From the NCBI RefSeq assembly GCF_051710625.1, contig NZ_JBPESN010000087.1, forward strand, positions 1-8,100: a stretch of 8,100 nucleotides of DNA, given 5' to 3'. Position 1 is the stretch's first letter; each line of letters begins with the position of its first letter. This stretch comes from JBPESN01 sp051710625 (GTDB taxonomy: Bacteria > Pseudomonadota > Gammaproteobacteria > Enterobacterales > Enterobacteriaceae). Positions 1 to 7,051 of this stretch are shown piece by piece. The position numbers and the translations under genes were made by a program. The notes beneath the pieces are model-generated. The model saw only the letters and a list, made by a program, of their open reading frames with translations, was not told where the DNA came from and searched no databases.

Positions 1-276
1 CATCAAGAGCGCTGTAGCCTTTTTTAATATTTCGTTTTCCATTTCAATGCGTTGTACCTTCTTCTTGAGCTCACGTATTTCGATTTGTTCCGGGGTTATG
101 GGAGAGGCTTTTGGCGTTTTCCCCTGTGGCTCATCACGCAGTTGTTTTACCCATTTCGTCATCGTAGAAAAACCGACGTCCATGGCTTTTGCTGCTTGCG
201 CGGCGGTGTAATTTTGGTCGACAACCAGTTGAGCGGATTCGCATTTGAATTCAGGACTAAAATTTCTTCTTTTCAT
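1..276 (-). CDS. IS3-family transposase OrfA (IS911-type), 3' end off window
   Basis: This is the regulatory, DNA-binding first frame of an IS3-family transposase. The 92 visible codons begin MKRRNFSPEF at an ATG at 276 and stay open to position 1. From memory, IS911 OrfA is about 100 residues and closely similar, so only a few residues are missing. Residues about 16 to 47 (LVVDQNYTAAQAAKAM, then STMTKWVKQLR) form the helix-turn-helix that recognises the terminal repeats. Residues 70 to 91 are a leucine zipper with heptad positions L70, I77, L84 and L91, used for OrfA and OrfAB multimerisation. No stop or frameshift is seen, in contrast to the decayed phage genes beside it. The catalytic DDE domain is encoded by orfB, outside the window, and would be joined through the frameshift site at 19 to 25. 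Confidence 0.93.
   Translation of the reverse strand, partial: MKRRNFSPEFKCESAQLVVDQNYTAAQAAKAMDVGFSTMTKWVKQLRDEPQGKTPKASPITPEQIEIRELKKKVQRIEMENEILKKATALLM
19..25 (-). promoter_or_regulatory. A_AAA_AAG -1 programmed frameshift site in orfA
   Basis: On the minus strand the codons read TTA AAA AAG at Leu84-Lys85-Lys86, giving the in-phase heptamer A_AAA_AAG. IS911 and relatives are known to use this heptamer to shift -1 and produce the OrfAB transposase. After a shift the next codons read G-Y-S-A-L-D and stay open to the window edge. Stimulatory structures would lie beyond position 1 and cannot be seen. Confidence 0.75.
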
Positions 277-294
277 TGGTGCACCCGTGTTGTT

Positions 295-317
295 CTGAGG
301 TGAGCATATCACCTCAG
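295..317. repeat. 9-bp perfect inverted repeat in the IS leader
   Basis: CTGAGGTGA and TCACCTCAG are separated by the 5-base loop GCATA, forming a perfect 9-bp stem 19 bases upstream of the OrfA start codon and inside the IS end. In several IS families a leader hairpin hides the transposase ribosome-binding region when transcription enters from outside. It could serve that role here because the phage operon would read into the IS in the same direction. It could also be a protein-binding palindrome. Confidence 0.7.
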
Positions 318-321
318 TTCA

Positions 322-348
322 GGTGGCCAAATTCAGTGTGCCACTACA
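322..348 (-). repeat. Probable IS terminal inverted repeat (one end)
   Basis: The minus-strand sequence from 348 begins TGTAGTGGCACACTG and ends near GGCCACC. The TG dinucleotide at the tip and its place where phage coding sequence stops support this as the terminal repeat. The matching repeat at the other end is not in the window, so the inner boundary is a guess. Confidence 0.5.
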
Positions 349-845
349 CATTCGCAGGTTTTGACGTTGTTGGCGTACAGCGCCACGCTGCCTTTGTCAT
401 TGGCAATCAGCCCTGAATCGCTGTCGTCGACATTGACCAAATGGGTGATCTGCAGACTGCCGTCAACCGTGCCGCCGGTACGTTTGTCCAGTGCGTTTTG
501 TGCCTGTTCAACGGTATTTTTTAACCCCAGATTGGCCACGAACGCCGCCTTATCCGGAATATCCGCGCCGTTGTTTTTCTTGAGCAGGCTGCGTTTTTCA
601 TTCTCCTGCCGGGCTTGCGCAATCAGCCCCTTGATGGCCTCGGCCAGCTGGTTATGTTGCGCCGGGTTGGGCTGCATTCCGGCGGCCGCCAGAATATTTT
701 TCTGCTCGGTCTGGGTATCGATGACCGCCCCCTGCATGGCGTTCAGTCACTGGGCGTAGACCACGGTCCCCCTGACGTCGTCGGCCGGGTCGCCGTCATG
801 AAACAGCCCGTCCTCGCTGTCAATCGGCGCGATAATATCCTTCAT
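349..845 (-). pseudogene. Phage tail fibre, N-terminal part; nonsense codon, cut by IS
   Basis: The gene starts at ATG 845 (MKDIIAPIDSEDGLFHDGDP) and overlaps the stop of the gp48-like gene by ATGA. Codon 33 is TGA (747 to 749) in YAQ-stop-LNAMQGAV, where related fibres have Trp, so TGG probably became TGA. The frame then continues through the Gln- and Asn-rich segment QPNPAQHNQLAEAIKGLIAQ and a repeat-like segment (GTVDGSLQITHLVNV), until phage sequence ends at the IS tip after about 165 codons. The N-terminal portion of such fibres attaches to the baseplate; the distal receptor-binding part is missing from the window, so host specificity cannot be told. Position after gp48 matches Mu gene S. 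Initiation at the internal ATG 737 is possible but would give only an incomplete 134-residue piece running into IS sequence. Confidence 0.85.
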
Positions 846-1435
846 GGGCGCGTTTTCTCCCTGTAGTTAAACACCACCTGGGTGTGCGCGGGTTTCAGGT
901 CCTTAAACAGCCCTTCAATCAGGTTCTGCCCAAAGGTCAGCAGCTTTTCCCCGGCCACCGAGCTACCGGCGCGGAAGCGGTAGACCGGCACCTGTGCGTC
1001 ATCGATATTGACTATCCACAGCCAGATGATCTCCGGCACCCAAATACGCTCGCCGGCCCGGACAATACCGGCGCGGAACGGCTCCAACTCGTCGATGGTG
1101 AGGCGGTAACCTAGCGATTTGGCCAATTGATAAAGTATTGCCGGCTCAGGCCACCAGTGGCGTTAATCCTGGCCAGTACCTGCTGGCGACGCTGCTGTAG
1201 CGTCATGCTGCTGTCGGGGGAAATTTCCAACGTCCACTCCCAGTCGACCAGCAGCCCGACTGCCAGAAAGGGCGTGATACCGTCAGCCACATCGCCGGCA
1301 CGGATTTCTTCCAGCTAGCTGTGCCAGGCTCTTCCCCTCGGCCTGCAGTTCGACACCGAGTCGCTTACCGGTCAGCGTATAGCTTTTCGGTGGCAGCAGG
1401 GCACTGAGCAGCTGCGCGTAATCGCGGCTGTTCAT
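842..1435 (-). pseudogene. Mu gp48-like baseplate protein (YmfQ/DUF2313), frameshifted
   Basis: This is the baseplate wedge protein encoded just before the tail fibre in Mu-like tails. It starts at ATG 1435 (MNSRDYAQLLSALLPPKSYT, the usual DYxxLLxxLLPP opening), overlapping the gp47-like stop by ATGA. The first frame runs to SLAQL and is then broken by a tandem AGCT duplication at 1313 to 1320; removing one copy gives LAQLEEIRAGDVADGITPFL. The second frame contains the family-typical QQRRQQVLARINATGGLS followed by QYFI. A single-base loss near 1128 then moves reading to the third frame, LAKSLGYRLTIDELEPFRAG, with PEIIWLWIVNI and the end YREKTRP. The reassembled length is about 198 residues, about the usual size. 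Family assignment is strong; function is inferred from Mu-like phages. Confidence 0.88.
1313..1320. repeat. AGCT tandem duplication that frameshifts the gp48-like gene
   Basis: AGCTAGCT is two perfect copies of a 4-bp unit. With one copy the minus strand reads CTG GCA CAG CTG GAA GAA (LAQLEE) and joins the two well-conserved halves of the protein. With two copies it creates the shift and an in-frame TAG. Confidence 0.8.
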
Positions 1436-2503
1436 GGCATTTTCTCCACTGTGATGGTGCCTGCGCGTATCCACTGCACGGTCTGCTTGTTCACCACCGG
1501 CACCACATTGGCGCTGGAGGCAAGCAACTGGTAGTCCACCACGCCGACCACATCGGATATCAGCGCCCCCAGCTGGGTTCTGACCGCCACTTCACCGGGG
1601 GCCAGGCGGTTAAAATAGTCACTGAGCGCGGTCGTAATCTGTTTGCGCGCTGCCTCCAGCGTTAGATTGCTCAGGCTGACCTGGGCCGTGATATTGGTTT
1701 TCACCACTTCGGGGGCCAGTACCAGACAGTCTTTCGTGGTGACCGGGCGCATCTCGTCAAGGTAGCGCTGCACCGCCTTAAGCGTCTCCGGCGACGGCAG
1801 GTCGTTATGGGTGACTATCATTACATCCACCGTACCGTAGCCCCGGCGCAGCGAGTAGACGTGGGCTTCGGTGATGCCGGGCAGGGACACCGCCCAGCGA
1901 TGGTAATCGTATTGATTGCCGCCCGCCGGCGGACGAGGTATCACCTCCAGCAGACGCACCAGCAGGGCGACGTCGGATCCGGCCTCGCTGCCGCCGCCCA
2001 TGCGGGTGATAGTGACGTTGCTGTCAACACCGGCTGGGGCCATCAGCAGCGGCACTGGCGTATTGTCCGCCAGATTGCCCTGGGTACCCGCTTTGCAGCG
2101 CGCGGGCGGGCAAGGTCAGGCTGTCCGTTGCGTCTGTCGTGCCCGGCGCGGTGGTCTGGTAGCGCTGACGGCTGCCGGTGGGACGCAATTGCAGTAGGCC
2201 GGTAATGTTTGCGCCGGGGTTGCCAATCAGGCGTACTTCGCCGCCGGCCGGGGTAGCTGCTTTCGGCGTCAGGTTGCGCACGCGGGCGTGCATTACCAGA
2301 TAGTCATGGTCGGCGATGTCCGGGAACATTTGCCGCACTATCCACAGCTGGTGCTGGTATAGCCATTGCAGCGCGCTGGCAATGGCGTTCGCGCGCACCG
2401 CGTAGTCACTGTCGGGACCGGTATCGGCGTCCGGCAACTGGTTGCGGATATCGCGCAAGAGCGTGTCGGCAATCTCGGTATGGATGGGGGTGCTGTGCGA
2501 CAT
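1432..2503 (-). pseudogene. Mu gp47-like baseplate J protein, one frameshift
   Basis: The protein forms the baseplate wedge that joins the hub to the periphery. The start is ATG 2503 (MSHSTPIHTEIADTLLRDI), 13 bases after the gp46-like stop. The N-terminal frame includes GGEVRLIGNPGANI and SLTLPARA. A one-base indel in the GC run near 2095 to 2105 moves reading to the C-terminal frame, KAGTQGNLADNTPVPLLMAP. That frame then has the baseplate J signature region GGGSEAGSD, LLEVIPRPPAGGNQYDYHRW, PGITEAHVY and GYGTVDVMIV, ending VEKMP. The reassembled length is about 357 residues, close to Mu gp47. Apart from this single shift the gene looks undamaged. The ATGA overlap with the next gene suggests translational coupling in the original phage. 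Confidence 0.9.
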
Positions 2504-2516
2504 GGTGATATTCCGT

Positions 2517-2867
2517 TTAAATGACCTTTAGCGGATGAGTAAAGGTTTGCAAATTGCCGTTGGTGGCCACGACGTCGATATGCAGCCGCAGGTCACCTTG
2601 TGCCGGACGGCTGACTCGGACGTCAATGTGGCAGGCGCGGTTATCGGTCAGCAGTGGTTGCAATGCCTGTTCGGCATATTGCTGGGCCAGTCGCCGGGTG
2701 GTGGCCGAGTCTTTGGCCTGCGCCAGTTCGTGCAAACGTGACCCCAGCTGCGGGTCAGCTCAATATTGCCCGCGCGGCGTCATCAGGCGTAGGTAGACCG
2801 CGTTATGCAGGTCAGTGGTGCGAGTACCGGTGTAATCACTGGTCTGGCTGTCAATCAGTGCGTCCAT
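2517..2867 (-). pseudogene. Mu gp46-like protein, single nonsense codon
   Basis: The reading frame starts at ATG 2867 (MDALIDSQTSDYTGTRTTDL) and ends with HPLKVI at 2517. It is interrupted only at codon 36, where TGA (2760 to 2762) stands in RGQY-stop-ADPQLGSRLHEL. Phage GP46 proteins usually have Trp there, so TGG to TGA is the likely change. Without it the protein would be 116 residues with the family layout: an N-terminal segment, the conserved ADPxLGSRL motif, a helical stretch (RRLAQQYAEQALQPLL) and a C-terminal strand region (RLHIDVVATNG). The family lies between spike and wedge genes in Mu-like tails and is thought to be a baseplate component. A downstream restart at TTG 2735 is conceivable but would lose the conserved front. 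No good ribosome-binding site is seen before 2867. Confidence 0.85.
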
Positions 2868-2962
2868 GGTGTCAGGGTAAGGTAGGCGACGGGGCAGAAG
2901 GAGTGACGCGGGCGTAGAGGGTAACTGGTACGGTGGTGTGCGTCGCGAGCTGCGACGCTATC
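2868..2962 (-). other. Intergenic segment with a short open frame and a hairpin
   Basis: These 95 bases separate the spike and gp46-like genes, whereas the other junctions overlap or nearly touch. One minus-strand frame is open for about 30 codons (KIASQLATHTTVPVTLYARV, then TPSAPSPTLP and TGA just before the gp46-like ATG). It has no start codon and no family I recognise. It could be a remnant of a spike C-terminus or a former extension of gp46. I do not call it a gene. Confidence 0.4.
2940..2958. repeat. 7-bp inverted repeat after the spike gene
   Basis: GCGTCGC and GCGACGC flank the 5-base loop GAGCT, forming a perfect GC-rich stem 5 bases beyond the likely spike stop. There is no T-run after it on the minus strand, so it does not look like an intrinsic terminator. 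It may act as a processing or stability hairpin, or be chance. Confidence 0.55.
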
Positions 2963-3450
2963 TTACCTGTTAACCGGTCCGTCGGACAGCCCGGAAGGTG
3001 TCGGGTTCCTGTGTCCACTTTGCCGGATGCCGTTGATTTCCACCTCGCCGCTGCGCAGGGGTGGCGCCCTGGTGCTTAATATCCCCCGCAAAGCGCGCCA
3101 CCGCGCCATCGCCGCCGTTAATCGTCACACCGCCGTGGCCGCTGATAGGCCCCTTGGCGGTCAGCGCCTGTGAGGTTGACAGCATCGGCGTCTCGAAGCC
3201 GGCGCGCTCTTCGGCCTGAACATGATAGCGTTTGCATTTAACCCGATACTCGTCGCATTCCACCTCGATAATTCTTTCGCGCCGGATAACGATTTTGGCG
3301 CCTTCATCACTGTAGAGCGCCACCTCGCCGTTTGCCAGCCCTTGCAGCCGGTAGATGCTGTGTTCGGTGGCAATCACGATACTATGGCGGTACGGCCGCC
3401 CAGGGCACGGCGAATACGCTAATCGATGTGTGTGCTATCAGGTCAGCCAT
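2963..3450 (-). pseudogene. Mu gp45-like baseplate spike protein, several frameshifts
   Basis: This is the central spike assembly protein that pierces the outer membrane. It starts at ATG 3450, directly after the hub stop TAG. MADLIAHTSI is followed by a shift to a frame reading ID-stop-RIRRALGGRTAIV, with a TAG at 3419 to 3421 and another shift near 3378. The longest clean segment (from about 3377) has the family core ALYSDEGAKIVIRRERIIEV, then ECDEYRVKCKRYHVQAEERA and ETPMLSTSQALTAKGPISGH, the beta-rich OB-fold and the start of the beta-helix. Near 3065 another indel separates this from the true C-terminus (LRSGEVEINGIRQSGHRNPT to GPVNR, stop at 2963). His-rich pairs that bind metal at spike tips in relatives appear worn (SGHRN). 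The reassembled length is about 160 residues, somewhat shorter than the roughly 200 of Mu gp45. Confidence 0.85.
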
Positions 3451-4336
3451 CTATCCTGCTCCCAGCTTTGCCATAACATTTTTGCACCTTTTTGGCCCTT
3501 GACCTTGCTCACCCGTTTGCTTCCGGGCGCGAAAATGCACCTCCTCATCGCTGTCGGTATCACCCACCACCGCCACCAGGGGTCGGTAGAGCGGAACGGT
3601 CTTATCTTTCACCTGGCTGCGGCGGTCATGGCGGCCGTCAGCCTGTGCGCTGCCGTGCCCCTGGGCCAGTACCGTCACCTCGGAGTAGCGGCTGCTGATA
3701 TTTTCGCTCACCGCCAGGCGCAGCAGGTTATTGCCCTGGCCGTCGCGCCGCAATATCAGCGTATCCACCGGCGGGGTGCTGTGATCCGGTCCGCCCACCA
3801 CTAGGGTGTTATCGGCGCTCACTCAGGGCCACAGCCCGCTGCCTTCCGCCGCCTAGCGCAGCGCGCCCCAGGCGGTATCGCCGGGGTCAATGCTGACTTT
3901 TTTGGCGGTCAGCGGCGAGGTGGCCTGCAGACGAATGCGGGTGACGCCCAGCGGCCGCACTATCTGGGTGACCACCTCCTACAGGCTCATGTCCCGGGCG
4001 CTGAATATCAGGGCCGAGCAGTCAACCAGCACGGCGGCCGCATCGCGCCCATAAACGCTCAGTGTATGCTGCACGCGCGCCACCTCGTGGCGCAGTTCAT
4101 CCACCTGGCCGGTCATGATAAGCGCGTCACCGGCACACAGTTCGGCCCGTGCGCCCACCCTGACCTCCGGCGGCAGACGGGCCTGGCTTAGCCCGACGGT
4201 GAGCGCCCAGCCCGCCGCCGGGGTCAGCAGGGCCGGCGTCCACTTCAATATCCAGCCAGTCATCATGGGCTACCCCGCCAATCTGCAGGGCAATACGCTC
4301 AGTAGTGTTAACGGGCGAAGGCATACAAACGGTCAT
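3451..4336 (-). pseudogene. Mu gp44 (P)-like baseplate hub, three stops and a truncated end
   Basis: This was the central hub protein of the baseplate. ATG 4336 or 4324 (MPSPVNTTERIALQIGGVAH) lies inside the end of the gp43-like gene. A one-base insertion near 4230 moves reading to LLTPAAGWALTVGLSQARLP. That frame then stays constant to 3451 but holds TAG 3979 to 3981 (MSL-stop-EVVTQIV), TAG 3853 to 3855 (ALR-stop-AAEGSGLW) and TGA 3823 to 3825 (LWP-stop-VSADNTLV). All three fit C-to-T changes of CAG or CGA codons. Family patterns seen are GDALIMTGQVDELRHE, GRDAAAVLVDCSA, DPGDTAWGALR and PLYRPLVAVVGDTDSDEEV. The gene ends early: after HFRARKQT the sequence decays, and another frame (KVKGQKGAKMLWQ) recalls the next conserved block. 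About 295 codons remain against roughly 380 in Mu gp44, so a C-terminal deletion is likely. Confidence 0.87.
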
Positions 4337-5618
4337 CGGGTTGCAGCACGTTGGGGTTGCGCAGGGTGGGATTTAATCGGGCCAGTTCGCTGGCACGCGC
4401 GGCCTCGCCGTATCATTCAAAGGCCAGCAGATGCAGATTACACGCCCGGGTGACGCGCCCCAAAACGCGCGGCGGACGGCGTACTATCAGGGTGCGGGCC
4501 TGGCTCTGTAGCTGGTAGGCCAGCTGCTGCAGCGCAGCGATAAGCCGCCTGTCGTTACGGGCGTCGGGTGTAACGTCACGGGCCTGGTGCGCTGTACGCT
4601 GCCGGGTGTCCATCACGGTGCGCTGTGTCACGATGGCGGTCACGATTAACGCGCGCCCCTCCTCGCACAGGCGTTTAATATCGCTGCCAGAGAGCGTCGG
4701 CGTCTTCTCTTCCGCCTGAAAGATATCCGCCGCCACGTCAACCCACTCCGCTATCGTCACCAGGCGCACGGTCTAGTTAATCAGCTCACAGTCGGCCTGC
4801 GGCATAATGCTGGCGCGGGTTCAGGGTGGAGGCAAAAACGCCACCCTGACCGCCGGCAGCGCTGGCAGTCACACGCCGTTCGGCAAACCCGGCCAGCCGT
4901 TCGCCCTGACTGCGCATCGTCAGCCAGTCTGACAGCCGCGGCACCTCGCTAAAATTCAACCGGTCACTGAAAGTGGACAGCAACCTTTTCAGGTCAGAGA
5001 CAAACGCCGTGGGCATATCAAGGTAGTTCATCACGCTGCCCAGCGAGGTCTGCACCACATACTCCGCCGAGGCCAGCAGATTACTGATGCGGGCGATACC
5101 TTCATTGCCGCGCCGGATGGTCGCCAGTGCGTCCGACAACCCGGCGGTGACATGGTCCAGCAGGCCGCCGGTGCGTGAGGTGGTAGCGACCAGCGCAAAC
5201 AGTGCCTGTTCGGTGCTGGCCTCGACAAACACCAGCTCCACGGTCATCGCATTAAGCAGCTCTACCTCGTGCTCAACGCCCGCTTCCAGCAGCTGCACGC
5301 GCGGCAGCGAGCCATACACCGGGTGAAGTAGCTCACACCGGGGGCCGGGGGCTTTTATCGCCGCCAGAAACGCCTTGAGGCGTGTCTGCTGGCCGTTGCC
5401 CCAGAACAGCGTTGACAGGCGCAGGTTCAGTGCTTTCAGCCCGTGGTCTTCCATTTCCGCTCCGTCGCGCCAGGGGTATTCATACACCACCGTGTCGCGG
5501 GCCAGCACCTCGCGGGTGTAGAGGTGTAGAGGCAATCGAAGGCGATACCCCGGAACGACGCCGGCAGCAGCATATCGACACCCAGCCGCCCGGACAGTGG
5601 ATAAATAGTGTCAACCAT
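4308..5618 (-). pseudogene. Mu gp43 (N)-like DNA circularisation protein, broken
   Basis: This structural tail protein carries an N-terminal DNA_circ_N-type domain and sits between tape measure and hub. It starts at ATG 5618 (MVDTIYPLSG then LLPASFRGIAF), joined to the tape measure stop as TGATG. An 8-bp tandem duplication at 5516 to 5531 breaks the frame; with one copy it reads FDCLYTREVLARDTVVYEYP, followed by WRDGAEMEDHG and LLHPVYGSLPRVQL, which are typical of the family. The middle runs cleanly to FASTLNPR near 4815. There a probable 2-base loss in a GC repeat leads to IMPQADCELIN, TAG (4773 to 4775) and TVRLVTIAEWVDVAADIFQA. The C-terminus has TGA at 4413 to 4415 (LLAFE-stop-YGEAARAS), then ELARLNPTLRNPNVLQPDDR and LYAFAR. 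The reassembled length is about 435 residues. Confidence 0.9.
5516..5531. repeat. 8-bp tandem duplication that frameshifts the gp43-like gene
   Basis: GTGTAGAG is repeated twice without a gap. Removing one copy makes the minus strand read GAT TGC CTC TAC ACC CGC GAG (DCLYTRE), joining N-terminal and central parts of the protein in one frame. The duplication adds 8 bases and so shifts the frame by two. Confidence 0.88.
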
Positions 5619-6029
5619 CAGTGTCGTCTCCCCTCACGCGCCAGACGCGTCTCCACGGCAGTGGCAATCTCGCGCCAGTCCAGCGTGACGCTGACATTCA
5701 CGGCGGCGGCTGCAGTGGTGGCCGGGGTCGCCGTCGCCGATGTCGCCTCACGCGGCGTAGCGTGACTTCCCGCCAGCCAGCGACGTATCTCGTCCAGCAC
5801 ATCCAGCGTGCCGACAGACGGCATCGGCACCGGGCTGGGCGGTAGCCCGCGTGCCTGCGCCTCAGCCGCGTTATCCTTGCCGCGCTGCAGCTATGTCCTG
5901 CGCCCCTTGGCAGGCCATCAGGCCGGTTCCCAGCAGGGGAATGCCCTTTGGCAGACTCCGGCTTTTGTAGCCGCGCCTTTCAGCAGGCCGTCGGCGGCCC
6001 TGGTCAGCGTGCCACCGCCTTTGCCCAGC

Positions 6030-6037
6030 AGCAAGCA
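6030..6037. repeat. 4-bp tandem duplication in the tape measure gene
   Basis: AGCAAGCA is two copies of AGCA (TGCT on the coding strand). Deleting one copy gives GCG GAC CTG CTG CTG GGC AAA GGC (ADLLLGKG), linking the Ala-rich membrane segment to GGGTLTRAADGLLKGAATKAG in a single frame. Confidence 0.75.
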
Positions 6038-7041
6038 GGTCCGCGCCGGTCTTGACGGCTGCCGCCGCACCTAGCGCGGTAATGGCCAGCGACGCCTTGG
6101 TTACCGCTGTGGTGAGACCCGGGAATTCCTGTGCCAGCCTGGCCCCGCTTTCAGCCACGTCGCCCAGTACTTGAGAGACCGGGGCCACGGCGTCGTTGGT
6201 GGCAAAGAGTTTTTCATTCTCTGCCTGCTGAACGCGAAACTGGCTGCCCTTTTCTGACCAGGCTAAAATCTAAATCGGCCGAATGCGCCCCTTCCGGCGT
6301 CTCAAGCTGCTTGACCACCTCATCGGTCAGCTGTCGGGACATCGTCCTGTTGCGTTCATAGCCATAAAACGCATTGCGCGATTGCTGATTGGTCAGCAGG
6401 GTCGAGACATGGGCACCGTGACGCCCTTCAATCGCCGCTTCCAGGTTAGCGCGCTTTTCCGGATCGCGCGGATAACCGGCTCAGCGCGCAGTTTTTTCGT
6501 TTGCGCATCGTGTCTGTCTGCCAGTTGTATCACCCGGTCCAGCGTATCGAGCGGCGTCAGGCCGGCTTTCGCATCCTGAGTCATCAGCGCCTGGATATCG
6601 ACACCTTTGCCCCGGATAAGCAGATTTTTAGCGTTGTTCTTCAAGTTGGTAGAGGACGGCTCTGCCAGTAAATCGTTGGCGTTGGTGGTAGCCTCATCCG
6701 GCTCACCGGCAACTGAGCTGGCGGCTTCAAACAGCGCCAGGGTCTGGGCATAGCCCGCCGCCCGTGAAAGCCTGCCCGACTTGGCGGCCTCGAGTGCGCG
6801 CGGCACAGCCAAGGCCAGCAGCAGCACATCTACCAGACCGTGTTGCGCCGCTGTGTTGGCCCCCTTCAGCGCGATGCGGCTGTCGCGCTCACTGAGGTTA
6901 AAATTGACCGCCGCATTTTGCAGCAGCGCCATCTCTTTGAGCTCAGCCCCGGTGGCCGTGGCGTTTTTCATCACCTTCGGCAGATTAGGAAAAAGCTTTT
7001 TCCTTCGGCAGGGAGCGCAGCATGATTTCCAGCGCTTCCAT

Positions 7042-7051
7042 GGCCGGGCCG
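7042..7051. repeat. 5-bp tandem duplication in the tape measure gene
   Basis: GGCCG is repeated twice (CGGCC on the coding strand). With one copy the reading is GGC ACC CCG GCC ATG GAA GCG (GTPAMEA), continuing LEIMLRSLPKEKAF. With both copies about 20 codons are read out of frame until a one-base homopolymer change near 6990 to 7001 restores the frame. Confidence 0.78.

Larger units (their letters stand above)
1..348 (-). mobile_element. IS3-family insertion sequence, upstream end only
   Basis: The element enters from beyond the left window edge and ends inside the phage tail fibre gene. On the minus strand its end begins TGTAGTGGCACACTG, with the 5'-TG terminus typical of IS3-family ends, followed about 70 bases later by the OrfA start codon. 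The outer boundary is placed at 348, but because the junction reads TGTGTAGTGG it could be 350. OrfA is read in the same direction as the interrupted phage genes. The other end, the orfB half and any target-site duplication are outside the window, so completeness cannot be judged. Confidence 0.88.

Noticed and set aside
333..737. A 134-residue open frame as a complete small gene.
   Set aside because: Its first part is the continuation of the tail fibre after a nonsense codon, and its last residues (CVVAH) are read from the IS terminal repeat.
361..759. Plus-strand open frames across the window, such as 361-759, 1807-2205, 3355-3804 and 6781-7143.
   Set aside because: They are opposite-strand shadows of recognisable phage genes in GC-rich sequence, with no family pattern, no credible ribosome-binding site and no consistent order.
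747..2762. TGA codons where family proteins have Trp (747-749 and 2760-2762), suggesting UGA read as Trp.
   Set aside because: TAG nonsense codons and many frameshifts also occur, and TGA serves as normal terminator at gene ends (842-844, 1432-1434, 5618-5620). Decay explains all of them.
2940..2958. An intrinsic transcription terminator after the spike gene.
   Set aside because: The stem is followed by ACACCACCG on the minus strand with no T-run, and it lies inside an operon.
6989..7002. The 14-bp palindrome GAAAAAGCTTTTTC as a regulatory operator.
   Set aside because: It encodes Glu-Lys-Ala-Phe of the tape measure gene, and one of its A or T residues is probably the recent indel. Coding sequence accounts for it.
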